A stretch of 64,000 bases of DNA from Haliclona indistincta (Eukaryota > Porifera > Demospongiae > Haplosclerida > Chalinidae), in assembly GCA_964017065.1 (NCBI GenBank), contig OZ024790.1:11598624-11662623 (forward strand). Reading direction: 5' to 3'. The position numbers were made by a program, and so were the translations under genes. This document shows positions 51,527 to 63,771 of the stretch, one piece after another (within the stretch, counting starts at the first letter, position 1; every line of letters begins with the position of its first letter). The notes beneath the pieces are model-generated. The model was not told the origin of the DNA. It worked only from the letters and a program-made list of their open reading frames with translations, and made no database searches.

Positions 51527-52614
51527 TGGCGAACAGGCCAGTTAGCATGACACTCCAGCTGTGCGCGACTTTGAAGCACGTTTGCACTTACCTAAATTGT
51601 CACCAATATCTTTGTAAGTGCTGGTCAGAGGTATTCTCCAAGTTTAACCAACATTGCAAATTGTTTGACTATGAAATAATTTTTGATTACCAAATTGCTG
51701 GTTTTTTTTAATCTAGCACTGATTGATCATAGCAAAACAGCATTGTTTCCAAGAATTACCCACTTAAATTTCATAATTCGTTGGAATCAGCGTATCTGAA
51801 AACCTTCGGGTGGTTTTTAGCCACTGAAACGGCACTCAGACGTCGCGCAAGACTATTTCCACTTAAAAACTAGGTGGAGACATTTCCGGCCGCATGATCA
51901 TGCCCACGCACATCGCTATCCTCAGTGCACACACAGGGTTTGTGTAAAATTAAAATCATTACGCGGAACGTGGAATCGAAACTGACGGCGGAATGGAACG
52001 GTCAATCGGTAAAAACCATCCAAATTCGACTAAAAAAAGAGAAAAGTACACTTTTTGTGACGCATAGAGTGTGTGGTGCGATGTTGCCAGACGGTAGCAG
52101 GCTGAGACTGGAATGAATCAGAGATTAAACTAGTTTGCTATTTTGTGTTTTCTTTGTTCATGCAATAACATACATGTATTATAAAAAAATAAGCAGAGTT
52201 TTCTAACTCACTCAAATCTTTACTCTGGATCTAAGTTCTAACAAGCTTTGCTATCATACTGCATGCTCGCTAACAGAGCCACACCCCCTGGACATGACGC
52301 GAGGCTAGCTGGAGTGCATGCTGTCGTTATGATGACCTAAGCTGTTCACTTGCTCTCTCTAATCTGTCACGACGAGAAATGCGGTAATAAAGACGATTTA
52401 GTCTCTACGACTGACTCTGCACACGATCGATGAGTCTGAGCGAGTGGTACTTAAGCTAGCTACACTGCAGAGCACAGATCAGAGTAGTGCACATTGCAGC
52501 ATTATATCATACAACAGATCTACTGAAATACTACACAATTTACAGCATTTTAGTACAACAATCACAATGAGAGTGCATCGTTGTATTCTCACACACTAGG
52601 TCCACTGAATTAGT
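51527..52614. other. Intergenic, no gene seen
   Basis: Only short ORFs with no recognisable protein. No repeat structure noted. Confidence 0.4.
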
Positions 52615-52950
52615 ATTCAACTTACTCTCAAGATCACTCTGAAGTAGCATTTTCTTCATTTCAGTGCTGTCACAGCATTTTTACACGTCAAGTCTACCAG
52701 ATTAGTTTGCTGCTTACTGCACTTTAGTCTCAAGATCACTATGAAAGGCATTTTCCGCTTCATTTCAGTGCTGTCACAGCATTCTTACCCATCAAGTCTA
52801 CCAGATTAGTATACTACTTACTGCACTTTAGTCAGCCATTTTTTTCATTTCAGTGCTGTCACAGCATTCTTACACATCAAGTCTACCAGATTAGTATGCA
52901 ACTTACTGCACTTTAGTCAGCTCAAGATCACTATGAAATGGCATTTTCCC
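52615..52950. repeat. Degenerate minisatellite, units about 85-105 bp
   Basis: Three to four imperfect copies, each containing TTTCAGTGCTGTCACAGCAT and TCAAGTCTACCAGATTAGT (about 52660, 52765, 52850). Confidence 0.75.
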
Positions 52951-53169
52951 TTAAAAGTATTAAACTACTCTGTACAGTAAAGCTACACTTGATCAGCAGT
53001 TTCACTCCTCATCAGAATCATCAGTATCGGCATCACTAGCTTTGTCTCTGATCACCTTCTGTACCATATCCATATTTTACATTAAAATGATTTTCAACAA
53101 TAAATTAATGTGATAAAAATAATGTCATTTAATGTAATGCCATTAATTTATTGCCAATCACTGCAAAAT

Positions 53170-53260
53170 TCTATGAATATAATTAGCGCTTACAAGGTTG
53201 CACGTTAATTATGAATATAATTAGCGCTTACAAGGTTGCACGTTAATTATGAATATAATT
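53170..53260. repeat. 38-bp tandem duplication
   Basis: ATGAATATAATTAGCGCTTA with CAAGGTTGCACGTTAATT occurs twice in direct succession, with a third partial ATGAATATAATTA. Confidence 0.85.
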
Positions 53261-53274
53261 AAGGTTTGGTACCG

Positions 53275-53945
53275 GTACGCGGTTCGCCTACTCCCAGTTC
53301 GCCTATTCCCATTTTGACTACTAAGGGCCTCAGGCGTTTTGTTTCGCCTACCAAAATTATAAAACTAAACCCTAAACCCTGAACCCTAAAAACCTTCTCC
53401 TAACTGTGCAAAGTCGGGAGGGTGTCCTAAACCGGGCCTTCGGCCCTTGGTAAGCCTAAGGATCGTCGGGAGGGTGTCCTAAACCGGGCCTTCGGCCCTT
53501 GGTAAGCCTAAGGATCGTCGGGAGGGTCGTCCTAAACCGGGCCTTCGGCCCTGGCTAAAGATCGTCGAGAGGGTCGTCCTAAACAGGGCCTTCGTCCTTC
53601 ACTGGATCTGCAAGCTGTCCCGACGATCGACTTAGCTAAAAAAACCTTAAGTTTTCTGGGAAAAAAATAAAAAATAAGTACTGAGCGGGAATCGAACCCT
53701 GAACATCTGCACTACAAGCTACTGCACTAAACCGCTGCGCCACCGGAACCAGCTGACCAAACAGTGCTATAAACAAGCCTTTATAGTGATTCTGTACGCG
53801 CGCGCGTAGATAATATAAGCCGCCGAAGGCGGCTTGCGCACGTGACTAGGCAAAACAGCACGCCTGAGCTTCGTAATAGGCAAAACGATAGTAGGCCAAA
53901 CGGGAGTAGGCAAACTGATACTATCCCATAATTAACGCTGCTGTT
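53275..53945. mobile_element. Composite element: inverted ends, 52-bp tandem repeats, tRNA-like region
   Basis: The left end, GGTTCGCCTACTCCCAGTTC, and right end, GGGAGTAGGCAAACTGATAC, are imperfect inverted repeats built from GCCTACTCCC units. Inside are about 3.5 copies of a 52-bp unit starting at 53413, 53465 and 53517 (CGGGCCTTCGGCCC hairpin core). At 53683-53750, on the minus strand, is a tRNA-like stretch with a perfect B box GGTTCGATTCC and an A-box-like TGGCGCAGCGG. It is probably a non-autonomous element. Confidence 0.65.
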
Positions 53946-54925
53946 TGCTCGTTGTTTTCCATAGCAAGCTGTCTGGTTTATTTCACCTCCCCACGGTAGG
54001 AAACAATGTTTGCATTAACAAGAGAGTGCGATCTCAACCTCTTGCCATCGTTCGGATGCTTGTGAACGGCCGCCATTTTGATTTTTGTTATCCGGACTTT
54101 TTAGGTTATCCGAACGTCTAGAAATTTTCTGTGGCCAAAGCTGTCCGGATAATCGAGGTTGCACTGTATTACAATTAGATCATGTGTGTTATGCACTTTT
54201 AGTGTGTTCATTGTTTCAATAAAAATAATTATTGTGATAATAATGTATAACTGTAATTGTTGTGACTGGGACTAGTAACTACTTAGCTATTATCTTCTTG
54301 TTACGATTCGCCAGACTATCACTTTTCAGTTGCACCTGTGGACATAACACCATCAAATCAAGCAGCACATTGTCACTCATTATGACAAACCTGATGTTCA
54401 TTCTACTAGAACAAAATTGGTATTTTGGTAATAACACATGTCCTCTTTCTGATTTTACAAAATTAATAGCCTGAGAGAGAGAGAGTAAGTATTAATTTCG
54501 ATAACATTAAGACGCTTGGCTACTCACAAAAACAACAGTCAACAATATGAACCAGAGATCCTATTACACTCATCATTAGCAGATTATACAAAACCGTAGC
54601 CAAGAATTTACGGAGAGGGTTCTTTTTCGTGTGGTGCAGAGTGCCGCTGAAAATTTTGTCTTATTAAAAATCAGATGGCCGTGTTTTTTTTGCGATAATT
54701 CTCGTGAACAGTTGCGTAGGACTACCTACATGCGCTATTTTCACTGCAATACTTTCGAGAAAACAAGCTGCTTCAATTTTGGCTAAGAAAGTGGAGCTTT
54801 TCATAAGAAAAGTGGACCTTTCAGGAGACTGGGTGGTTCTTCAGAACCCTGTTAGCTACGTGTGTCGTTAAGAGGAAGGCACTAAAAATTTTATATTTTC
54901 AAAAATATTTTTCTACTCATTTCGC
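53946..54925. other. Intergenic, no gene seen
   Basis: AT-rich with short ORFs only; nothing recognisable. Confidence 0.4.
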
Positions 54926-55493
54926 CAAGAGTATATAATCTAACAAGAGTATCGAACGCCAATTGCCACTGTAGAAACACTCTCGGGAAAGTAACATGAC
55001 AGAAACGTGATCTGATGACGTATACGCCCACACTGCAGGCTAGCCATCGACGTCATCGACGTTCAGCAACGATGCTAGCCAAGCTTTTTAGATGATAATT
55101 GGACTGTTGCAGGCGAGAATATAGCGATGTAGACACGACAAATGCTGAGAAAACAGAAACACGTGCTAGTTATGCTCTTTAATCGAAGAATAAGAGCAGC
55201 AGCGAGCTCGGTCCGTCAGAGCGCGTTCGTCTACAAAAATCACATTGTCGATGTTCGGCGACTAACGAACGCCTGCTTTTAGAGGTATCTTGTCAATAAA
55301 GAGCCCTGAGTAGCTGTATTTTCCATCATGGGCGCTTGCTTCCTGCAGGACACACCTTCATTGTGACATAGTCGTGGATTTGTGCAACACGCTTTCGTCA
55401 CAATGCGTAAAATATCTCACGTGCTGGTCACATTACTTTCCCGAAAGTGTTTCTACAGTGGCAATTGGCGTTCGATAAGATTATATACTCTTG
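54926..55493. mobile_element. 568-bp MITE with about 65-bp inverted ends
   Basis: Left end CAAGAGTATATAATC and right end GATTATATACTCTTG. The inverted ends extend through ATCGAACGCCAATTGCCACT. The flanks repeat ATTTCGC on both sides (54919-54925 and 55494-55500), a candidate 7-bp target-site duplication. No transposase ORF. Confidence 0.85.
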
Positions 55494-56978
55494 ATTTCGC
55501 TGCATTCACAATGCACCAGCAGCCCAAATTTAACTATTGTGCAACAGAGGCTAGCTAGCTATGCACGTGTGTGCTCGTTGGTACTACAGTACGTAGGTAA
55601 AGTGCTCGGTAATTTTTGTACAAGACAACCTTCTTTTCGGTTTGTGATTACAAGTGTGCTGTTCATGCAGGTAGCTTTGGATACGTTAACAAGACAAGCA
55701 CGAAACAAATTGACTGTCAACTAGAGTTCTAATAAACACATACCCGTGCGCTGATCTGAGCTAAGAGCTAAACACGACTACTCCAGCATTACTGCAACAC
55801 GTACGTTAAGCTAGCCCATAGACAGCTCCAGAAAAATAGATGATAGCATAATTATTATGCACTAACAGTCGATTGGCACATCACAGAAGGCCTCGAGATA
55901 GACTGATACCGTAGCTATAGCCTATAGGCCTCAAGAAATTTAATGGCTCTGACGTACGGTACATGTGAGACTGAGTGAGAACATCGACATGTGAGACTGA
56001 GTGAGGACATCGACATGGATAGGAGGTTGGGTGACACACCCACAATACCGTAAAGTGCTCTTACACGGACACGTAAAGCCATGGACATGGACTAGCCGCT
56101 TGAGTAAGGCTTGCCAGCATAGAAAACGTCTTCATAAGACTATAAATTCAGTGAAGAAGCTGCAGAGAGTGTTTTCGTGGAGATTTTCGAGCGGTAAGAC
56201 GCAAACAGGCGTGTTTTTTGACGACACACACACACACATAATTATCTATATATAGACGGACACGAACGCATAACCCTCGCGCATACTGCGCACGGGTAAT
56301 TAAAGCAGCTGAATGGGAGAGAGCTTACTCAGAGCTATAGCTAGCTGGCTTGCTCTAGATGTCATTTACAGGAAAACCAACAACAGTGCTACTCTTAATA
56401 CTCTTAATACAATCTGATCATCTCTACCTATTGACAGATTCACCAGTTCTACTCAGAGTTGTGCAGGTGCTCATCGGACCTTTAATTCACAAGCAAGCTA
56501 GCTATCACATTCAGCCGGTTCTAGCTGAGATTCCTCCTCGTTACAACTTACAACGCTTTTTAGTAACCTTAACTGAAGGCTGGTCCACTTGGCTCGTAGT
56601 AGAATAGGACGCCGGACAGCAGAACTAACTCGTCTTCAGTGGATTTTAATCGCCTTTAGGTTCCTACCAGCAGCAGCCATCTCCAATCGATTCAGCAATA
56701 ATGGGTTAGTCCCGATTATAATTAACATGATTGAATCCCAAGGTGATCAGTATCACATGTGACACGAAAGTTTCCGAACCGGATGTGACCAAGCATCCAC
56801 TCATGCTCAATAGGCGGGGAGGGGCAGCGGTCAGACTAATAATAGCCCTTGGTCTGACTTCCTTTACCAAGAAGACGTGCCACAGAACAGCAGAGACGTT
56901 TTGCGGGATTTCTTTTGATCGCTCGCGGCAACAGCTCGATCTGTCTCTTCAGCACAGTGGTCGAGGCGTTGGTGAGGT
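55494..56978. other. Intergenic upstream of the DUF3987-like gene
   Basis: Contains a 26-bp tandem duplication near 55961-56012 (ACATGTGAGACTGAGTGAG) and several short ORFs without recognisable similarity. Upstream exons of the next gene could lie here, but none is supported. Confidence 0.4.
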
Positions 56979-59900
56979 ATGGCCGGCGCTACACCAAGGG
57001 GCTCTTATTTCAAAACTTTAGCTGCGTCTACTAACAAAAGTAGACTAGAGCAGTGCTGGAAATCTGACATAAACTGGGATCTGTACCCTGATGTAATCCG
57101 AAAGGTCAGCAACATGACTACATGTACTTGCTTGTGCATTAACATACATTTTACTCTATAGGGCTGTGAGCAAATAGGCAAAGCTGTTAGTATGCCTCCC
57201 ACAGCAGTTCTGAGTGGTTTGTTGATACTCACTTCATTCTTTGTGAGTCATGGAACTGTCAGTATTCCAGAAACAGATTGGGTAGAACCTATTATTCTAT
57301 GGATTTCGATTGGAATGCCCACAGGCAGCGGAAAGTCACCACTCTACAAATTTTTGTTGGATTTGGTTCGCACAACTAAGACAAAAGTCGAGCTGACAAA
57401 AGACCATGTAAGCAAGAAAGACAAGAAAGGTCATTCCTGGCTGCTGGAAGAAGCGACGTTTGAGAAAATGGGAATAATGATGCACGAGAATTATTGCAAA
57501 CTGTTAGGACTCTATGATGAGTTATCATCATTTCTGACTCAAACAAATCTCTGCAATTCTAAGGGACTATCAGAATCACATCATCTCAACCAGTTTTTGC
57601 AGATCTATAACGGTCTTCCGTGGAACAAACGTACAGGTAAATCCACTGGGTATATCACATTATTTATGTATAATACTTTTTTGTTTACTAGTGACCAAGG
57701 GAGAGGCGAACTTTGAAATGGAGCGTACCAGCCTCACCGTTGGTGGATTCACTCAGCCTGCAGTAGCTCAATCACTAATAGAAATGTCTTCAAACAGTGA
57801 AAAGGGATTTTCCACGAGGTTTCTTTGGATTTTTCCAAAACCTTGTTATGCTAAATTTGATACACTTGAAATGGTTAAGCCAGAATTTAAGGATTCTCTT
57901 GGTTAGTTTATGTGAATTAACATTCAATTTCACTTTCTAATTGTTTATAGTTAGTTTATTTGCTAAGCTATGGAAGGATGAGAAAGAACCGGTTCACAAA
58001 TTCACCATTACCAATCCATGCTTGAAAATCTTTAGAGATAAGTATGATCATATACAGCAGCAGCTGGAAGAAATTTCTGGAACTGATGAATTATTGTCAG
58101 GTATGGCAATTGCTATGTTTACCTTATATGGCAATTTTGTGTCACAGGAATGCTTAGCAAGTCAAAAGGACTGATTCTCAGAGTTGCTGGAGTGCTCCAT
58201 GTCCTGTTTTGTCTCGATTCCACCACAAATGATTTCCCTACTAAAATATCTGATAGTACGTTAGAAGCAGCAATAAACTTTGTTGAAGTTTGCTGCCAGC
58301 ATGCAGCATTTATTGCTGGAAGAGGAGAGATTGAAGAAGAAATTCTGGATCTAATTGGTTGGTCATAAAGTTTTTCCTTTATTTAAGTAATCATATTCTT
58401 GTTTTTAGCTCAAGTAAAACATCAAACTGATGATATGGAAATTAAACAGGCTGCCTGTGTTCTCACTCAACAAGGAAGAACGCTATATCTTACTAAGCTC
58501 AATAATCAAAAAAAGTTCAGGAATATTGGAAATATAGAAGGAGCTAAGGCTGGTGCTCGTACACTAGAGGATGCTGACCTAGGAAAACTTGATATAGAAC
58601 CTTGCTATCGTGGAACTTCAGAGGTACAACCTTATTATGAAAGTTCATATTAATGCACGACAATTTCCATAATCATTAGGTATACATAATCTTGCTTTAG
58701 TGTTTGCTGAGCGCAATATTTGTTTTGATATAAGTTATAGTTAGAACATGCCTCCAAGGGGGGCATACAGCAGATACCTGAAATGATATTCATAATCCTG
58801 AGGGCATAGTCCTCAGGATTATGAATATCATTTGATGTATATGCACGAGGAAGGCATGTTCTGACTGGAGGGCACAATAGGCTGGTACAAAAGCAACTAA
58901 GTCAAAAATTAACCTTTGTTCTAGTAGTAATTGTCATGACAATAACATCACTTACCTGCATGGTTATGCCAGAGCTCATCATGATAATAATGTGATTTCA
59001 ACAGCCCTGAAATCATTTGGTTTCTAACTTAGTTACATTATTAGTTAAACCAACTAAAGTGACCTAAGTCAATTCTGTAATCTGATTAGTCAGCTATAAG
59101 GCGTGTCCGCACTAGGAAACCGGGTTGAATCCGGGTTGGATTCAAACCAGACTTACCCGGGTTGAACTCAGTTAGCGCGCGTCCGCACTCGACCCGGATC
59201 GATGCGAGTCGGGTCCATGCAGCAGTCTAAGGTAGCGTTCATAGCACTAGCAAGAGAGCTCCTAAGTCTTTCTCTAGCGCTTAAGCGCTCAGGGAACTAG
59301 CGCGCGTATTCCAGCGCGCGTACACGCGGCGGTGCCAAGATGAACCCGGTTTCAACCCACTTCAACCCACATACGTATGTGGGTTGAACCCGGGTTGGCT
59401 GAACCCGGGTTCAACCCGGATTCGCCAAAACCGGGTTAAGTGCGGACGCGCGCAACCCGGGTTCAATCCGGGTTGAACCCGGGTTCGCGCGCCAGTGCGG
59501 ACATGCCTATAGAGGTCAAATGGACACTCACTCTAAGTCACTATAATAACTAAATGGTTAACAATCACAACATATGGGGTTTATCAAAAGATACTCACAG
59601 GGATTATAAATTTTATACTGCCTCTGGTTAGCTCTCTACCTTTGGGTGCTTTGTTTGCTGAGTGTAGTTATACATTGGTCTCTATGTCAACAAAGTTTAG
59701 GTTGCTATGGAAATAGGCATCCTTGCACTCAAGATATCTATCTATACATCAGCAACTTAAAGTTCGCATACATTTCAAATCCATTGTCTAACATGTACAA
59801 TACGATACTTGACACATTATTATGAGGTCAATAAATGATTTTTTTCATATTTTTAGCGATACATATTCATAAAGGCACCAGTACCAGAGGACCCTGATGA

Positions 59901-60066
59901 GAGAAAAACATTTGGTATGACTCTAAATAGGTTTGGTTTGAAATTAGACAAGTACACGGAGCTACTTGAGTCACCTACCGAAATGTCAATCAGAAAACGA
60001 AACAGGGATGAGAGTGAGGCAGGTGAAAGTGATGAAAGAGCAAAGAGAACCTTGTTTAATTATTAG
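56979..60066 (+). CDS. DUF3987-like P-loop protein with nuclear-type C-terminus
   Basis: Predicted exons: 56979-57104, 57162-57636, 57692-57901, 57951-58100, 58148-58357, 58409-58623, 59857-60066; 1596 bases, 531 residues. The start is the first ATG in the open frame; an upstream exon cannot be excluded. Walker A motif MPTGSGKSP sits in the DUF3987 context (helical region, W-x-E-P, then the loop) with a Walker-B-like LLGLYDELSSFL about 75 residues later. The C-terminus has a basic, acidic tail (SIRKRNRDE...ERAKRTLFNY) suggesting nuclear localisation. DUF3987 proteins are mostly bacterial or phage primase/helicase-associated ATPases, with scattered animal members. The gene has six introns, so it is established in the eukaryotic genome. 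The last intron (1.2 kb) carries two foldback elements. Function unknown; it may derive from a mobile element or from horizontal transfer. Confidence 0.75.
58780..58832. repeat. Perfect hairpin, 23-bp arms
   Basis: AATGATATTCATAATCCTGA and its reverse complement flank a few bases (GGGCATAGTCC). It lies in the last intron of the DUF3987-like gene. Confidence 0.85.
59095..59515. mobile_element. Foldback element of AACCCGGGTT units
   Basis: Ends CTATAAGGCGTGTCCGCACT and AGTGCGGACATGCCTATAG are inverted. The interior is packed with AACCCGGGTT palindromes. It lies inside the last intron of the DUF3987-like gene. No coding capacity. Confidence 0.8.
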
Positions 60067-60329
60067 TTATTTATTATACATGTACTTTTTATAATAATAA
60101 TTATTATTAATTTTTATTGTTTTTGCAAACAGAGCATTATTAAATTGACAAGATTCTATACTCTTCCATGGATGATCCATGGATTGTCATGAATTCAATG
60201 TATTCCTGGAATACTTTCCACACATGCAGAGTTTAATTATATTCATTACCTAATAATTATTCATTGAGATAACGACAACAGTTTGTTTTCCGGTTGTGTT
60301 ACCAACTTGCAAACAGATAAATTATGTGT

Positions 60330-60626
60330 AGGTTATATATATACGACCAGTTATATCTCGCGGGAAAGGGCGCGCTCAAGTGAAGTCGAGGAAGCGCCGA
60401 GGGCGAAGCCAGAGGCGCTTCCGAGATTTCACGAGAGCGCTAGCCCTTTCCCGAGGGATATAACGGGTCGTACGTCCCGCCAACATGTGATATAACTTAC
60501 TTGTACCATGCTAAAGGCTGTTCTGATCTTGGGCACGTGACGCGGAGGGAAATACGACTCGTTATAATATCCCTCAAATAGCGCAATCTGATTGGTCAGA
60601 ATAGTCTTAGTATGGTATAAGCTGTG
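60330..60626. mobile_element. Interspersed foldback repeat, family member 2
   Basis: Second copy of the family at 23965-24222, sharing ATGTGATATAACTTACTTGT and TTGGTCAGAATAG. It has a stronger internal palindrome around CGCGCTC...GAGCGC and the pair GGGAAAGGGC/GCCCTTTCCC. Confidence 0.75.
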
Positions 60627-60971
60627 ATACCTGTTTGCTGGTTGGTTGTCATAGACCACAGCTAAACGCAATTCTCGAGCTGATTGGTCAACTGCAGAGT
60701 GTCTAAATCTATTCTGGTAACATGCTTTCTTCGAAAAATGCACGAAAATTAAACTTCCGTCGCGTTTAACAACGCCGGCCCGCCTTCGACTCTGGCGACT
60801 CCTGGTATTACCTTGAGCGCTTCGACGACTAAGCTGTGGTCTAAATAGGTTAGACGACAAATCTGTGGTAACTACCAAACTTAGAACGCCTCAAAAAACG
60901 AATCGTTGCCTACGCGCGTCGGAACGTCCACTCATTTTCACGACGTTCTATAGCCCGTAGGGGCAAGTGGA

Positions 60972-61628
60972 AAAGCCGGATGCGAAGGAAACGAACTCGA
61001 ACGCGGAAACGAACTCGAGCCCACGAATTCGGTATTGATTTAGCTAAATCGCTGTGATTGTAGATACTATTACCCCCGCGCACCATTACCCAACGGGTGT
61101 CCCTAATCGGTGGATCATGGACTGGACTGGACTGACCTTTTGTGCAGGAAACCGCACCCATAATTACTACTAAACCCTACACCCAAGACCCTAAAAATCT
61201 AGTCGCCTAACAGCGCCCAGTATGGACCTAACGGTGCCCAGTATTTGCCTAACAGCGCCCAGCATCGATCTAACGGCGCCCAGTATTCGCCTAACGTGCC
61301 AAAATAGTACTGGGCGCCGTTAGGTCCATACTGGGCGCTGTTAGGCGAATACTGGGCGCCGTTAGGTCCATACTGGGCGCTGTTAGGCGACTAGATTTTT
61401 AGGGTCCTGGGTGTAGGGTTTAGTAGTAATTATGGGCGCGGTTTCCTGCACAAAAGGTCAGTCCAGTCCACCGATTAGGGACACCCGTTGGGCACATGCT
61501 AATGGTGCGTGAGTGTAATAGTATCTACAATCACAGCGATTTAGCTAAATCAATACTGAATTCGGGGGTTCGAGTTCGTTTCCGCGTTATAGTTCGTTTC
61601 CGCGTTCGTTTCCTATCGTATCCGGCGT
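60972..61628. mobile_element. Large foldback element, arms about 320 bp
   Basis: The left arm begins GCCGGATGCGAAGGAAACG and is mirrored by a right arm ending CGTTTCCTATCGTATCCGGC. The centre near 61303 consists of repeated GCGCCCAGTAT and GCCTAAC units in opposite orientation. The arms differ by small indels. Non-coding. Confidence 0.85.
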
Positions 61629-61820
61629 AGTTACCTTGAAGTGGGTTGCTAGACCGTAGGCGTATGAGCAACATGGTGTTAACTGATGCGAGCCAAAGTG
61701 TCTGAGCAACTGCTCTCAACGTGTCATAAGGGTTACGGGAGTAATGACTTGGTCCGAGACAACTGCCTGACGATTGTGTTGTCACGGCTTAAAATTAATA
61801 GTAAATACACAGAGCACAGA

Positions 61821-62236
61821 TGAATAACATTAGAGGCCTATCTAGTGAGTTAACCAAATAAGGCAATGTTAGGATACTGTTCGACCAATCAAGATGGAGC
61901 ATGAGTCAGCACGGATGTAGTGGGTGAATAACATTAGAGGCCTATCTAGTGAGTTAACCAAATAAGGCAATGTTAGGATACTGTTCGACCAATCAAGATG
62001 GAGCATGAGTCAGCACGGATGTAGTGGGTGAATAACATTAGAGGCCTATCTAGTGAGTTAACCAAATAAGGCAATGTTAGGATACTGTTCGACCAATCAA
62101 GATGGAGCATGAGTCAGCACGGATGTAGTGGGTGAATAACATTAGAGGCCTATCTAGTGAGTTAACCAAATAAGGCAATGTTAGGATACTGTTCGACCAA
62201 TCAAGATGGAGCATGAGTCAGCACGGATGTAGTGGG
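61821..62236. repeat. Four identical 104-bp tandem repeats
   Basis: Unit starts at 61821, 61925, 62029 and 62133, each beginning TGAATAACATTAGAGGCCTA and ending with GTAGTGGG. I see no differences between units. There is no spacer/repeat alternation, so it is a minisatellite and not a CRISPR. Confidence 0.95.
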
Positions 62237-63771
62237 TGACGACCCGCTACAACCTCGGTACGTCGTCTAACCCGTGCACGCTTAGTGCCGAGTGTATGGA
62301 ACCTGTAGCCTATTTAACTCCAGCCCCTTACGCTGGCCAGTTGCCGTGTCTCGGTAATCTGACAGTCACAACGGTACCACAGGTCACATCGTCTGAGCTG
62401 CACACGCACCCTACACACAGCCCCTTCACGCAACTTTAAGCTTTCTATCTATCTAAGAGCCACACCCGCAATTGCTACAATTCGTGTAGCTCTTGAGTTG
62501 AAAACTGTGCTAAGGGGCTGTGTATATACAGGGTCTTGTTCAGAACCTGAAGATGAGTTTGTGAGTCTGCCTCGTCGTCTAGAAGACTTAGTGAGTTGTT
62601 TCGTCTACTAGATTCGTCAGTCGAACTTTAGACGGACAGTAGGCCAAAATGTGAACCTCAGTGTTATGTAACTCTGACGGAGAGGCACGGACCAGAGTTC
62701 ACTGCAGAGCAAGTGAAAGAAGCGTTTCCTTTCACGTCCAGAAGGTCACCAATAAAGGTGCGTGTGCTGCTCAGACGATGTGACCTGTCGTACCGTTATG
62801 ATTATCGAGACAACTGGCCAGCGCACGTTACAAACATGCCCAAAATGACGTCACCAAACTCCACCCACATCCTGCTACTAGCGAAGGCTTTAAAAACTTG
62901 CTGCACTCGGTCAGCAGCAGTCAGGAGCAGCCAGCAGGTAAAGGTAAGTAATAATACTGGTAGGCCTATAAGGGGGGAATATTTTAGGGGATTTTCCTGG
63001 GTATTGGGGCGTAGCAACTGGTCATCCCAGGTCATCGTTAGGCTTCACACTGTTTACGCTCGTTCTATACAGCGTTTTTTCAAGATCTTGCAACCGTCAA
63101 CGGCCAACCGTACAGGACTACGCATCATGATCTCAAGAGGAATGGATGCAGCTTTCATAGCTCTTGTGGCAGCTAGGCAGCTCAAATCACGGTGGAAGGA
63201 ATTAGTAGACGTCTACTTCCAACTTCTTTGCGGGTGTACACAGCTGTTATCTTCTCACAAGCAGAGTTACGAACATGCATGCGCGCGACACTTGACGCCG
63301 GGTACAGTATTGCGAGATCTCGGAACTATCATGAAGCAGCAACGATCGAACTTCCTCGGTTGCAAAGCAGGTTGCTCACAGCAGCTTTTCGTTCAGAGAG
63401 CCTGGAACTGTCTGCATAACTAGTTATGGTGCAATCGGACAGTCGGAATACGTAGGTGGCCGTATTTTACAGGTTCAGAATGTATGAGCGTAATTGGAAA
63501 GCGATTTGGGACTGCAGGTTAGCGTTCATTATAAGCAGGTGTCCACTTTTTCCAGTGTCTGCCGGGATAAACAGGTTCCGCTGTAAACGTGAGAAGGGAT
63601 CAAAAATGGTCACGTACATGTGCCCGGCAGTGCCAAGTTCTGAAACCACATGCTAAACACATGTTGAGTGCATGTGCACTTATGTGGTTGGCTTGAAGTG
63701 TAACCTGATACCCCAGAAGCGTAACAGACTAATGCTGAGTGGTTAGGCTATGCGGCGCGGGAAGTTCCGAT
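62237..63771. other. Unassigned region with unrecognised ORFs
   Basis: An open frame at 62713-63423 (+, 236 codons) has cysteine and basic residues but no motif I recognise, and composition changes along it. It may be a transposon remnant. I do not call it a gene. Confidence 0.35.

Noticed and set aside
53683..53750. A functional tRNA gene on the minus strand
   Set aside because: Good B box, but the anticodon stem pairs poorly and the sequence lies in a composite repeat.
61167..61200. Telomere-like CCCTA phrases (TAAACCCTACACCCAAGACC)
   Set aside because: Too short and irregular, and mirrored by the foldback arm; not a telomeric array.
61821..62236. CRISPR-like array
   Set aside because: The whole 104-bp unit repeats with no unique spacers, in a eukaryotic genome.
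62713..63423. A 236-codon ORF as a gene
   Set aside because: No recognisable motif, no splice context and a repeat-rich neighbourhood; kept as an unassigned region.
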